64,000 bases of DNA from assembly GCF_036373705.1 (NCBI RefSeq), contig NC_089855.1, positions 4,502,501 to 4,566,500 of the forward strand, written 5' to 3'. The notes below the pieces were generated by a model that made no database searches, was not told the DNA's origin, and saw nothing but the letters and a program-made list of their open reading frames with translations. The position numbers were made by a program, and so were the translations under genes. Positions 33,086 to 44,589 of this stretch are shown one piece after another. Origin of the DNA: Amia ocellicauda. Taxonomy: Eukaryota; Chordata; Actinopteri; Amiiformes; Amiidae. Positions within the stretch are counted from its first letter, which is position 1. Every line of letters starts with the position of its first letter.

Positions 33086-34306
33086 CACTCACCTAAAGGA
33101 TTATTAGGAACACCATACTAATACTGTGTTTGACCCCCTTTCGCCTTCAGAACTGCCTTAATTCTACGTGGCATTGATTCAACAAGGTGCTGAAAGCATT
33201 CTTTAGAAATGTTGGCCCATATTGATAGGATAGCATCTTGCAGTTGATGGAGATTTGTGGGATGCACATCCAGGGCACGAAGCTCCCGTTCCACCACATC
33301 CCAAAGATGCTCTATTGGGTTGAGATCTGGTGACTGTGGGGGCCAGTTTAGTACAGTGAACTCATTGTCATGTTCAAGAAACCAATTTGAAATGATTCGA
33401 CCTTTGCGACATGGTGCATTATCCTGCTGGAAGTAGCCATCAGAGGATGGGTACATGGTGGTCATAAAGGGATGGACATGGTCAGAAACAATGCTCAGGT
33501 AGGCCGTGGCATTTAAACGATGCCCAATTGGCACTAAGGGGCCTAAAGTGTGCCAAGAAAACATCCCCCACACCATTACACCACCACCACCAGCCTGCAC
33601 AGTGGTAACAAGGCATGATGGATCCATGTTCTCATTCTGTTTACACCAAATTCTGACTCTACCATCTGAATGTCTCAACAGAAATCGAGACTCATCAGAC
33701 CAGGCAACATTTTTCCAGTCTTCAACTGTCCAATGTTGGTGAGCTTGTGCAAATTGTAGCCTCTTTTTCCTATTTGTAGTGGAGATGAGTGGTACCCGGT
33801 GGGGTCTTCTGCTGTTGTAGCCCATCCGCCTCAAGGTTGTACGTGTTGTGGCTTCACAAATGCTTTGCTGCATACCTCGGTTGTAACGAGTGGTTATTTC
33901 AGTCAAAGTTGCTCTTCTATCAGCTTGAATCAGTCGGCCCATTCTCCTCTGACCTCTAGCATCAACAAGGCATTTTCGCCCACAGGACTGCCGCATACTG
34001 GATGTTTTTCCCTTTTCACACCATTCTTTGTAAACCCTAGAAATGGTTGTGCGTGAGAATCCCAGTAACTGAGCAGATTGTGAAATACTCAGACCGGCCC
34101 GTCTGGCACCAACAACCATGCCACGCTCAAAATTGCTTAAATCACCTTTCTTTCCCATTCAGACATTCAGTTTGGAGTTCAGGAGATTGTCTTGACCAGG
34201 ACCACACCCCTAAATGCATTGAAGCAATTGCCATGTGATTGGTTGGTTAGATAATTGCATTAATGAGAAATTGAACAGGTGTTCCTAATAATCCTTTAGG
34301 TGAGTG
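33086..34306 (-). mobile_element. DD36E Tc1/mariner transposon, copy 2 (intact)
   Basis: A 1,221-bp element between TA sites (33084-33085 and 34307-34308). The 29-bp terminal inverted repeats are perfect and begin CACTCACCTAAAGG. It contains one uninterrupted 346-codon transposase and nothing else. Structure, size and near identity with copy 1 (397-1610) indicate recent activity; copy 2 has every feature needed to be autonomous. Confidence 0.95.
33118..34158 (-). CDS. Tc1/mariner transposase, DD36E type
   Basis: An uninterrupted 346-residue transposase that would cut and paste its own element at TA sites. Residues 1-120 form the paired-like helix-turn-helix region (QLLGFSRTTISRV at about 30-42; a second motif at 85-115). 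The catalytic triad is Asp155 (WSDES), Asp246 (FQQDNAPC) and Glu283 (NPIEHLWD). Thirty-six residues separate the last two, as in the DD36E (Incomer) family rather than classic DD34E Tc1. The ATG starts just inside the terminal repeat region and the stop is 32 bp from the other end. No key residue is missing. Expression from flanking promoters is possible but not shown. Confidence 0.93.
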   Translation of the reverse strand: MGKKGDLSNFERGMVVGARRAGLSISQSAQLLGFSRTTISRVYKEWCEKGKTSSMRQSCGRKCLVDARGQRRMGRLIQADRRATLTEITTRYNRGMQQSICEATTRTTLRRMGYNSRRPHRVPLISTTNRKKRLQFAQAHQHWTVEDWKNVAWSDESRFLLRHSDGRVRIWCKQNENMDPSCLVTTVQAGGGGVMVWGMFSWHTLGPLVPIGHRLNATAYLSIVSDHVHPFMTTMYPSSDGYFQQDNAPCRKGRIISNWFLEHDNEFTVLNWPPQSPDLNPIEHLWDVVERELRALDVHPTNLHQLQDAILSIWANISKECFQHLVESMPRRIKAVLKAKGGQTQY

Positions 34307-34308
34307 TA

Positions 34309-35081
34309 TATACACAGTAGAAAACGCACAAGACAGACACATACAGAGATAGAACAAAAGTCCTTTCAAGGTCTGCCCGGGTCACTACAATATAATCAAA
34401 ATCAAAGTGAAAACCCAGAACAATATTTTAGTTCAGATCAAGTATTTTTACATGAAGATTTATTACACAAGTGCATCTAGCATCGGTGAGTAGATTATTT
34501 TCATATTCTTTGACAATTAGTAACTGTTTAATATAATTTATTTACAGTTAATATCACAAATTTAAAATATTCAAATGAAGTGTATCAGGAAAAAAAGATA
34601 AATTTGAATGTTCTTCTCAAGAAGAAAACAGACCGACTATTAGAACTGAGAATTAACATCCCTGTTCCTCTGTCAGTGATTGCCAGTGTAGAGAGCAGGG
34701 CTGTGGGGCCAGACAGCAGGGCTGGAGAGCAGGGCTGTGCAGAACCTGAGGGCTGTGTTCTCTGTGCACCCGGGGCTGCTGGGTCTAAGCCTCTTACACT
34801 GCACTCACTCTGTGCAGGGTGTGCCAACCTGTCTAGAAACAGCTCTGGTTACACAGTAAAGCACTTTTGAGTGTGGACTCTCCATCCAGGCCAATTATCA
34901 GATCAATTAAGGAACTAAGAGAACAAAAACTATCAGGATTTTAGGCCCCCATATCCAAGGTACTGGATCAGCTCACTGCCTGAGTAATTGATGCTAGAGT
35001 GAAAAGACTGTGCCAAAGTTAAAAGCAAATTAAAACAATATAAATCATTGAATTAAGTCAAAAATAAATGCATCTATCTAT

Positions 35082-35116
<35 letters not shown>

Positions 35117-35890
35117 TTTGCTTACAAAACAAAGTGATTAGGTCATTGCTGCTTTAAATATGAAAACCACACTTGCTGCAGCATTGGATGTTTTGCACTC
35201 TTGTACTAATTAGTGTTTGAAACTCATTATCTAATTAAATTTTCACCCAGATGAAGACAGCATATAGTTTGGTATTTGCAAATACAATATCTTTCTTTAT
35301 TTTTGGTAGCTGTGTTAATCAATTTACATGGCGGCTGTGACAGTAATTGAGCCCAGGATTTCTTATTGAGTGAGAGTTTGTTGAGCACTGTGATATTGAT
35401 TATTTTTGTCGAGGTTTTACAGATCAAATATTACCTTTCCTCATTCTAGAGCGTTTGAGACCTTTGACCTTGAGACACTGACAGTGTGATTTACTCCCAG
35501 GGTAGCGTAACTGAGTTTGACTTGACAACTATAGGCCTCCCTTCATGCTTCACACCACCACAAGTGCATGAATTCATATGAACCCTGTCTGTGTGGCACA
35601 TGCCTGCTGTCATTGTAAAGCCCCTGATGTGATTTTATTTTATTTAGTCCTTTATTACTGCACTGGCCATGACCCAGTCTGATTATCTACAAAAAGGATA
35701 ATCCTGACCAATTAATACTGGTAATACTCCAGTGGAAAGACAATGCAACAGAAATACATGATATCCCTCTGTGTGGACATCAGCTCACTGCCCTGCTCTG
35801 GATAGACAAGTACCTGGAGGTGCAGAGAGAGGGGGGGGTGTTACCTAAAACGGTAGCATGTAGAGAAGACAGGCGTGTGCTCTGCAATGT
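34309..35890. other. Intergenic, no gene seen
   Basis: No convincing frames. 34690-34830 is a CAGGGCTG-rich short repeat. A (TTTA)n array lies at 35073-35119. Confidence 0.45.
35073..35119. repeat. (TTTA)n microsatellite
   Basis: About 12 TTTA/ATTT units. Confidence 0.92.
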
Positions 35891-35898
35891 AGAGAGAT

Positions 35899-36075
35899 CA
35901 GTGGCGATTCTAGAGTATGTAGGGGCCCCAGGCAAAATATTTAATGACAGAGTTTTCTCCGGTGAGAGCGGGGGGCGGGGGTTGGGGGGTGACGGTGTTT
36001 TCTCTTTGGGGGCCCCCTTCCAGCTTGGGGCCCCAGGCAATTGCCTGGGTTGCCTACCCCCTTTCGACGCCTCTG
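35899..36075. mobile_element. 177-bp hAT-type MITE
   Basis: The ends CAGTGGCG and CGCCTCTG are inverted repeats with one mismatch. The flanks AGAGAGAT at 35891-35898 and 36076-36083 are a perfect 8-bp target duplication, diagnostic of hAT. The interior has G-rich and C-rich segments (GGGGGCCCCC near 36008) and no coding frame. Confidence 0.85.
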
Positions 36076-36274
36076 AGAGAGATCACACATCAGCACTCAA
36101 CACTGAGCCTGTTATTGGTTTTGTTGTCATCAGACCCAAGCCCAGTATAGATGCAAACTGTGCTGCTGTGCTGTAGGTGTGAGAGCCCACAGAGAGACTA
36201 GTTTTGAGGATATTTCATGGAGTCCATTTTGACCCCTGACAACAACTATAAAGTCTCATAAGAAATAACACACC

Positions 36275-36340
36275 CACTCTATGGAATCGAACCCCTAACA
36301 CTATGTTACCAGCGGTGTTTCCTAACCACTATACCAGGAA
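36275..36340 (-). repeat. tRNA-like fragment (SINE head or tRNA pseudogene)
   Basis: The minus strand has TAGTGGTTAGG (A-box-like) and, about 30 bases on, GGTTCGATTCC (B box). The order and spacing fit a tRNA-derived sequence, but the arms do not pair well enough for a functional tRNA. Confidence 0.4.
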
Positions 36341-37012
36341 GTACATACGAAATGCTCCCTGTGAAACCTTTATTAAGTAGCCTACTAATGCTGCCAACTG
36401 TCTGAATTAGGTGTAGCCTGTAGTCTGTATGAGTGAATTATTCGAATTCATTTAAAATAAATTGAGGAATTGAGAAAAATGTGTGTTTATATGGGGTTAC
36501 AGCAGTCTGTTACATGTACTTTTTGGACATTAATAATACAGCACTTACGAGACTTTATAGTTGTTGTGACGTGTCAAAATGTTCTCAGAATCAGTCGTCC
36601 CTCCCCAGCAGCGCAGCAGCCTGCGTCACAATTCCAGCACCATCGATCGGACCCGCCCCCTCGCTGATGGACAAGCATTAAAAAGAAGATAACTCAAACT
36701 GAAAGATCGCGTGGCAAACAGCGCAATAAATTAATTGATTTTTGAATTGATTCATTGGTATATGAATTCATGTATTATTTAATTTTCGAATTGACGAATG
36801 AATGTATGAATTAAATATTTAATTTTTAATCGGTTGCGGCTTCCCCGCGACCCTCATCAGGATAAGACGTTTTGAACATGGATGATGGATTTTGACCCTT
36901 AAAATGCTCCACATGACAGGACAATTTACAACACAAACTACTATCCATACAGTCGACCAGGAGGCAGCGCTACTTCGCAGCCATGCGATCAACAAGGAAG
37001 TCATTGGTTTAG
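36341..37012. other. No gene seen; GC-rich patch before a possible promoter
   Basis: 36590-36670 is GC-rich. An inverted CCAAT box (ATTGG) lies at 37003-37007, just before the ISRE-like site. I see no coding exon. Confidence 0.35.
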
Positions 37013-37022
37013 TTTCACTTTC
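37013..37022 (+). promoter_or_regulatory. ISRE-like interferon response element
   Basis: TTTCACTTTC is an exact match to TTTCNNTTTC, the reverse complement of the IRF/ISRE core GAAANNGAAA. It lies 6 bp after an inverted CCAAT box and 38 bp before a good donor site (GCG|GTAAGTG at 37060/37061). It could drive a 5' non-coding exon spliced to the B7-like gene whose first coding exon has an acceptor at about 38528. The match is direct; the link to the gene is inference. Confidence 0.4.
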
Positions 37023-37477
37023 TTCTGACGGGAGTTTCCAGTTTGCAATGATCGTTTGCGGTAAGTGAACGTGTGGTTGAGAAAACGTTTTAAAAGTGTA
37101 ATGTAAATCATTTACTATAAACCTTTACATTTAAGTCGTATTGTGGTGTCAATAATAGTTAAAAACATCAATATAATGATGTAGTTGATTTGTGGAGGGT
37201 TACCTACCCGGTACTTCCAATGTGGGAAACGAAGCCGAGGCCACTGACGGCTCTGGAAGACCTACAGCAGTGTTTCATGACTGAGAAACTGTCCGTGTGT
37301 CAACAATTGCCCAGAAAAATAACCATATACATCCCGCTTGTGGAAAAAGCATGTGGGAGACTGAAGAGATGTGGCAGGATATGTTGTGGTCCGATTTCAT
37401 ACACACTCGGATCTATTTGTCCTAAATGCAAACCCAACACAGCAGATCTCCCGGGCACTGCCACCTCTACTGTGCCG

Positions 37478-37585
37478 CACGCTGGTGGGGCAGCATCTAA
37501 CTGGGAGGCTTGTCAGGGTAGAGGGCACGATGGATGGAGCCAAATACAGGCACATCCCTGAGGAAGACCTGCTTCAACAGCTTGT
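37478..37585 (+). pseudogene. Tc1-like transposase scrap
   Basis: A plus-strand frame contains LTGRLVRVEGTMDGAKYRHI followed by EEDLLQ, a pattern typical of the central part of Tc1 transposases. Neither the flanks nor the rest of the frame (37190-37640) resemble a transposase, so only a short relic remains. Confidence 0.45.
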
Positions 37586-37640
37586 AACAGCTGGCCATTG
37601 TGAGCCCCATCGGAGGACAACACTGCGAGCGACAGCCTGA

Positions 37641-38527
37641 CGTGGAGAGGACTTGTGTGCTATTTTAATCTGTCTGCTTTACGTGATTGGAGACTGTGTA
37701 ATAAATAGTGTTTCTGTTAAGAAATTATAGGAAGAGCGACATTTTATTCAGACAATATAATAATATTAATACATATTTGCGATGTATTATTATTTATTAT
37801 TATCATCAAGATATGTGCCAGATATGACTTTTTAAACGGCACAACGTGGCTCCATTAACTTATTACTCTCTCTACAGGTTTGTAATTTTTTTTACTATTT
37901 TTCCGTATTAATGATGTATTATTCCCATCCTCCCTAAACCTGCGCCTATTGCTGTATTTATGTATCCATTCATTTATTTTGTAAACGTTCACCTTCACAC
38001 TGATTGTCTCCGTGGGGCTGTATAACACCCTGAACACCGCCAGCTGTTCATACAGTCTTAATACATTATTATCCTTCAGTTTATTTGAAATGATCAGGGC
38101 ACTGCACCGGTCCTGTGAAATCCCTGTTGGGCAGGTTTTTTATCGGATATGAACAGTAAGCAGTCATTGTTTCTGTCTGTGGACTTCACTCCAAGCTGCT
38201 AATAAAACTAATTTCGTCGTGATCGCACTCGGCACTTCATAATGTAGCGGATTAGTATCTGTTTCTCTTCCCTGTCTGTCTACTTGTCAATCACACCTCC
38301 CTTCTGAAAGCGAAGTGTTTCCTTCGTGGGCGTGACGAGGGGGTGAATACTTCCTATAGCCACTGTAACAGAAGAAAATATGCAGAATAGACCACTGTCA
38401 TGACATTGATATACATCACCCGCTTAAGTGCAACAGCTGCCTAATTGCCTAAAATAACTAGGAATTAAATAGAATTTGTACCCTGTTTTGCAGTGCTGTG
38501 ATCACTGTTCTGTTTCTTGATGTTTTT
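37641..38527. other. Upstream/intron region of B7-like gene 1
   Basis: No coding frame is supported. The region ends with a pyrimidine-rich stretch and TTTTTAG acceptor just before the first coding exon, so it is probably intronic to a 5' untranslated exon. Confidence 0.4.
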
Positions 38528-38533
38528 AGGGGG

Positions 38534-41500
38534 ATGTCGTGGTATTTGATGATTGCAGCTCTCCTCATCTGTGCCACTGACAACAGCAGCACAGGTATGT
38601 TCTGCACCGAGACAACCATGGTCAAAGATTTTCTAATATAAACATACATTTTTAAGAGTATAGTTCATGTATATGAGTGAAAAATGTATGCACACATGTT
38701 TGCTGTCTCCAGCCTCTCTCACAACTGTAGCTGTTGCCTCTTGTCTCCACTCAGCTGCAGATCTGGTCTCTTCCAGCCCAGACTCGGCACAAACAGCAGC
38801 GCAGACACTCGCTCCTCTCGCACAGAATAGGCACACATCCACACCACTGCCAAACACTGCGCCCGGGCTCCTTCTCTTTAATAAATGGATGGACACATTT
38901 ACTTCTCCAGGCTGCAGCTGTGGCCTCTGTCTCTGTCTCTGGATCTGATTTAATGATTGTGGAGAGTCGGACGTTAGGCCCCCGCAGGAACAGTGGGGTC
39001 GCTGTGATCAGAGATATATAGGGGTACCGGTTCCCACTGGGGTAAGAGTAGTTTGCAACCAGACTCCGCCCAGTTTTGTTTCAGTAAAGAGGTCTGACAG
39101 TAAACCTGTTGCACTTACCCTCTTATAATCTGTTGTTTTTTAACTGGCAAATCCAGCTAGCTCGCTCAAAAACAATACAATACAATATAGACAAGCACAT
39201 AGTGTCCTTTAGCTGAGGTCAATAGAACACAAATTTAATGTTATATCCAAGTAAAGTATAGTTTAGAACTAAAAAGGAATACATACATATTTAAATGAAT
39301 CTTAAAAAATATTAAAGAGGTTGCATTAATCTAAAAACAAATAACTAAAAATAATAATAATTAGGTAAACAAATGCCTGCATCATATCCTTGTATATTCA
39401 GGAAACTGGTCACATTTAAACATAATACATAGTTAAAAAATAGCACATTTTAGATAACTAGTAAACATCTCTGCCCACATAGCGCCCTAAGCAAGCTACT
39501 GTATACAATTTTCACAAAAAGAAAACTATCCCACAGTCTCTGTATGTGTGGCTGTGCTCATCACTGAACTCTGTGCTCTTCTCTCCAGGCAATGACTGCA
39601 TTGTTGGGGTCATTGGGGAAGCCACTGTCCTGCCCTGTCACTACACAGGAGAGGAGAGACTGGAGCAGAGAAACATTGCCCTTGAATGGAGGACAGACAG
39701 TGTTGTTGTGCACAGCTTTGTTAATGGAGAGGATGTGCTGAATAAACAGGGCAAGAACTACCACAATAGAACCCATCTCTTCAAACAGCACCTGGAGAAA
39801 GGGAATTTCTCTCTGCGACTCTCAGATACAGGGAAGGAAGATGAGCAGCACTATAAGTGTCTTTATTATTCTAAAAGTATTAAGAAAACCATACATCTGA
39901 ACAAAATGTGCCTCTCTGTTGCAGGTGAGGGATGTTCTCTTATCTCAGTCCTTTGGTTCAGTGCTTCATTAGCAGAGACATGTGGGTTTAGACACAGCGC
40001 TGCCATCAGCGCTGCAGTACTGTAGCTGATCAGGACACACGCTGCACAAGCTCACACGGAATAATGTGAAGAAAAACACTTGTCTGTTCAACCAAACTAC
40101 TTAAGAGTCTCTCGTTTATATTGCTGGGTTTTTACTAGAGCAGTTCTGCTCAGTTACCCAAACCCTGTGGTTCCCAGTCCAGATCACAGGAGCTACCTGT
40201 GGATGTACTGCACAGATTATATGATGTATTTTAACCGTTTGTGTTAAATTATTATACAACCTTTATTGATACCCAGTATAACGGTGCCCTGCTCCTCTCC
40301 ACAGCCCATTACTCAGAGCCAGGGCTGCACAGAGTCCCAGTCCCAGAGGGAGGAGACGCCCAGTTCAGCTGCTCCTCCTCGGGGGGCTTTCCTGAGCCCA
40401 GGGTCCACTGGCTGCTTAACTCGCAGCGCCCCCCTGTGGACATAGTGAACACAGTCTATACTCAGGACCCTGTCACTGGACTGTACAGAGTCTCCAGCCG
40501 CCTCAATATCACAGTCAACATCACACAGGACATCACTGTGAGCTGCACCATTGAAAACCCCCGACTCAACGAGAGCAGGAGCTCAGCCACCCATCATTGT
40601 AAGGGTTTGTGGTTCATAACAAAATAAAATGCTTTGTCTGTATGCCTAGTTGCCCACATACATTAAAGGTAAATTCATCATAAACTACTAACTTTTCTTT
40701 GTAATAGAAGTTTAGTTCATATGGGAAGTGCACAAAACTTCATAATAGATGCATTAATAAAAGTAATGTTTAAAAAAATGTATTAATTTATGCTGAGTAT
40801 AAGGAAATGCCTAAATATACTAAATTCAGTAATCATGGTTTCGGTATATCTGTTATTAAAATCACCGCTTTTGAAGTCAGTAAGTCTAAGTCGACATGCC
40901 ATGACATCACACACCAGGTGCAGAGCTGCAAAATTAGCATGTTGTTTTTAACAGAGAGAAAACTAGAACCCAGAGGGGATATAACTCAGGCTTTGTCCAC
41001 ATTTCTATTACTGTAATGAATAAATAACAAAACCCAACTTCCACACTGAGAGTCTGTTTGAGGTCTGCTGATCTGGCAGTTCAGGTATGGAGGGACAGGA
41101 TCTGTGCTGAACTCTTCTTTCACTTTGATTTCAGATCACAGACAAACGGAGGATCAAAATGAAGGATCAAACTCTCTCCTGATAGCTGGAATAGTTGTTG
41201 CAGTGGCAGTAGCTGTAGCCGTGGCTGTCATTGTCTTACTGAAGAGGAGGTCATTGTGTAGGGTTTGTGGGAGACATCTACAGCATAACCAGAGTAAGTG
41301 AGCTGTGTGTGAATCATCTATTAGTGTCCGTGATGCACTGTGACACTGTGTTAATGTGTCAGTATGGGAGCTGCATTGTGTGTGTGTGACAGGTGCAGTG
41401 TGTCAGGGTGTGTGCGTGTCTGTGTGTGAGTGTGTGTGTGTGTAGTTTATCAGTGGGACCCCAGGACAGTGGGGATGTCCTGAGGAATCCTGCACACCCC

Positions 41501-43850
41501 TCTGCTGCCCCTGTCCACACACAGCACAGCTGTATTGGGGATGTTTCCCTTCATCAACACTGTCTTCACACTTTATCACCCAGTCTTCAGAACGCATATT
41601 GGGTCCAGTTATAAACGCACTCTGACCGCCCTGTCACAGAGCCCAGTGTGGGAGTGCTGTGTTCATTTCCACACCAGTACAGTGTTGTAGTGTTACATAC
41701 AGGACAGAAGAAGGAGGAGAAGGCCTGGTTTAGTGTCTCTGACAGCTGAGATCATCAGTGTGTCTGCTGGCTCTGAGGGAGGGGATCCTATTGGCAAAAC
41801 TGAGACACAGGGTCTCTGTCATGTGAGCAGCTGACCCCAGTTCAGCCCCACTCACACCCTCAGACACAGAGCTGAGAAAACTGCTTCCACTCCTGATAGT
41901 GTCTCAGTGTGACTCCAGCTTCACTACAACACAGGGCAGCTGGGTCACCTGACTGTCGCTGCTGAAGTCTCTGCAGCATGAAGACTGCCTCAGTGCCTGA
42001 TGAAGCAGCAAACTGAGAGTCTCTTTCACAGACGTCTGATGCTGTGTATGTGTTTTCTCCACAGGAGGAGCCAGAGATGAGGCTGTTCCTATGAAATGGC
42101 CAGACAATGACCAGGGTAATGTAGTTGTCTTTACTGGACAGTCCCACAGTAGCTCTCTGTAGTGTATTTCTCAATAGGTAGTGATATTACAGGGTCACAT
42201 TAAGACTCAGAGGTGGTTGATGGCGTCTCCCCTGTGTGCTGCTCCGCTCTGTAGGACAGCTCTGATGGGGGTGTAGCAGCTCATTCTCACACACAATACG
42301 TGTGATCACATTATTCTCAGCAGGCTGCGACTCCTGCTGGTCGCTTCCAGCAGCCACTTCACTCCCGACGCTCTGACTGCAGCACCAGCGGCCTCACTGG
42401 TACAGAGACGCTGGTATTGAGTTTACACTGTGAACCCCATCAGCAGGAACACTGACAGTGTCTTCACAGAGCTCTGATCGTGTTTGTGTTGTTTCCTCAG
42501 CAGGGGGAAACCCAGTTCAGGGGTTGCAGTGACAGTAGCTAACGATGATGAAGGTAATGTAGTCGCCTCTGCTGTATAACCCTGAGCAGCCCTCTCCCCT
42601 GTGCAGAGACGGACAAGCCTGTCTGCAGTGCTACTGATGGAGACACTTCAGAGCTGCTCTCACATGTTCCATGTTTATTTTTTAATTGCGTACATTACAC
42701 AGAGGCACAATTACAGATTAAGCATTTTGTAATGTGTGTCGCCACCTAGTGGATGCAGACAACTACGCCACCCCCTTTATATCAGTAGGAGAGGGGGACA
42801 CATGCATTCAAAGCTGTATATAAATGTCCCTGCAAACAGAGTTCAATTAAAGATTTAATTAAGGTGAGGAACAGTTAATATATTTTATGTATAAATGGGA
42901 ACAACCCCAGGCACAGTCAGTGCATACAATTTAATACAAATGCATATAAGATAATCTATTTGTTCCTGTTAACTATGAAGGCAGTCCACCACCAAGCACT
43001 GGGGAAAAGGACAGAGCTGCCACAAGCAATTATATAAAGAAAATATGCATACAATAACCAGTGCAAAATGATCCCCACAACCACAAAATGTGCATTTAAA
43101 GTAGAGCCTTTATACTTATAATAATCATGCTCAAACTGCAAACAATCTCAAAGCCAACCATCATGACTCTCATTCTCGCAGTGATCGGAGGTGAACTGCC
43201 TCCAGACAATATGTCACCTGAGAAGTTCATAATAAAACTATTAAAAGTATCCACATACAATCAGTCAAGGCAATGGTAAAACTATACAAGAAAAGCAGTC
43301 GAAGCAATGATAAAACTACAAAAGGAAACAAATACAAGAGTCTACACAACCCTGATACATGTCTTGTCTTAAGCCCCTGGATCTCACTCACTGGAAACCA
43401 GTTTAAAATATGTTCCCAATCCCAGTTCACAAGAAGCTAATGGTTTAATTTATAGGAAAGCACTTTTGCTGTGTAGTTTCAAGTTCTTATTCTCTGTCCA
43501 TATCTTCCAGGCGTCCTCAGTCACAGCACAACCACACAGTGGATTCATATTTGTAATACATACATTTTCTTTCTGTTGCGTAAGTGGCAATATAACCCAG
43601 CAGAAGTAATTTCCTCATATAGTACATTGTTGTGTCTGTGCTGACATTGCCTCCCTTTGGCAGCACAACTTGCTAAGTCTGTGTGTGTGTGTGTATGTAT
43701 ATATGTGTTAATGTGTGTAACTGTGAGATGAATGTAGGGAAGGCTGACCATGTTTGTTTCCTCACTGCAGCACAAGAAGGACACGAGATGGAGGAATTAA
43801 ACCCAATTTTTCCTAAAAAGTTTGACCTCAGCCACTCATGCCCAGCTTAA
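38534..43850 (+). CDS. B7/CD28-ligand family protein (ICOSLG/HHLA2-like), gene 1
   Basis: Six plus-strand exons join in phase 1: 38534-38594 (signal peptide MSWYLMIAALLICATDNSST), 39589-39924 (V-set), 40305-40598 (C-set), 41135-41293 (transmembrane), 42065-42115 (tail) and 43771-43850 (tail, stop TAA). The product is 326 residues. The V-set has TVLPC, an LEWR Trp region, NRTHLF, NFSLRL and DEQHYKC; an extra Cys at each edge (NDC, KMC) could form a second disulfide. The C-set has FSCSSSGGFPEPRVHWL and VSCTIENPRLNE. A V/A-rich membrane helix is followed by KRR and a short tail without ITIM. B7 proteins sit on antigen-presenting cells and tune T-cell activation through CD28-family receptors. ICOSLG or HHLA2 is the nearest match; exact orthology is uncertain. 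Confidence 0.82.
42504..42553 (+). pseudogene. Duplicated tail exon of B7-like gene 1, one base short
   Basis: This 50-bp exon-like block, between a CAG acceptor and a GTAATGTAGT donor, parallels the 51-bp exon at 42065-42115: both have TCTGAT about 30 bp upstream and the same donor GTAATGTAGT. One frame reads SSGVAVTVANDDE, resembling the neighbour's tail sequence, but phase-1 splicing enters the wrong frame and meets a stop. One more G in the G-run would restore the frame. It is therefore likely skipped, or gives a shorter tail if used. Confidence 0.5.
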
Positions 43851-44469
43851 CCTCAGGGACTTTTCTTCTGTTCTCAAGGTCTGTTTAAACACATGGAGAA
43901 TATTGTAACGGTGCTTGTTGAGCTGCATATTAACTCATGATCGCTTATGTGTTTATTATTGTTACTGCTGTGCCAAGATGAGCTCTTGAATGATTAGTTA
44001 CCTTTTAAATGTGGATGCTGTGGGTCCGGGTGGTTGATCTCTCAGCACCAGAGCTTTGGAAATGAATTCTTATGAAAGAGAACTTCCATTCTCTACACAT
44101 AGCAGATGATGGGATTCAATATAACTCATCTGCACGACATCATGTGTCAGTCCAGAGACTCCCTGTGTTTGTGTCGGCTCTATTGGCTCAGTGAAACTAC
44201 CTGTGTCAATAATGCTCATTATAATATGACGGGAGTTTTTTTTTGGCTGGTTTCACAGATTGATTAGCACTAGACTTGGACAATCTATCTGAAATAACAG
44301 AGTAGTGCTCATCTGGTCTGTGACACCAGTCCTTTATGTTCTGTAATTAGACTGAGTTTGTTCATCTGAGATACACATTCATGGATTTTTACTGCAGAGT
44401 TTTTAAATGTGTGTTTTTAACATGTAATTTTTCTCAGTAGAGATGTTTGGAAACTGTACCATTTAGTAC

Positions 44470-44525
44470 TGACAGTACTGTACCTTGATTGCTCCAGTAA
44501 AATAAACAGCTGTATAAACAGGTCA
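44470..44525 (+). repeat. SINE body fragment
   Basis: GATTGCTCCAGTAAAATAAA followed by CAGCTGTATAAACAGG matches the middle of the SINE family seen at 10601-10800. It lies in the 3' untranslated region of B7-like gene 1. Confidence 0.65.
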
Positions 44526-44579
44526 TTGTTTGTATGAAACATGTTTTATTCTATCTTTATTTTTGTATAAAAATATTAT

Positions 44580-44585
44580 AATAAA
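44580..44585 (+). terminator. Candidate poly(A) signal, B7-like gene 1
   Basis: AATAAA lies 730 bp after the stop codon and is followed within 40 bp by a GT-rich stretch (GTGTGTTGTGTATG), the usual downstream element. Position and context fit; no transcript evidence. Confidence 0.45.
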
Positions 44586-44589
44586 ACCT

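Noticed and set aside
36275-36340. Functional tRNA gene on the minus strand
   Set aside because: A and B boxes are visible but acceptor and anticodon arms do not pair acceptably; kept only as a tRNA-like fragment.
37190-37640. 123-codon frame as a possible host gene
   Set aside because: Contains a short Tc1-transposase-like motif in a second frame; the rest has no signature and no exon context.
38633-39021. Several overlapping frames between exons 1 and 2 of B7-like gene 1
   Set aside because: They lie in an intron bounded by correct phase-1 splice sites and have no domain.
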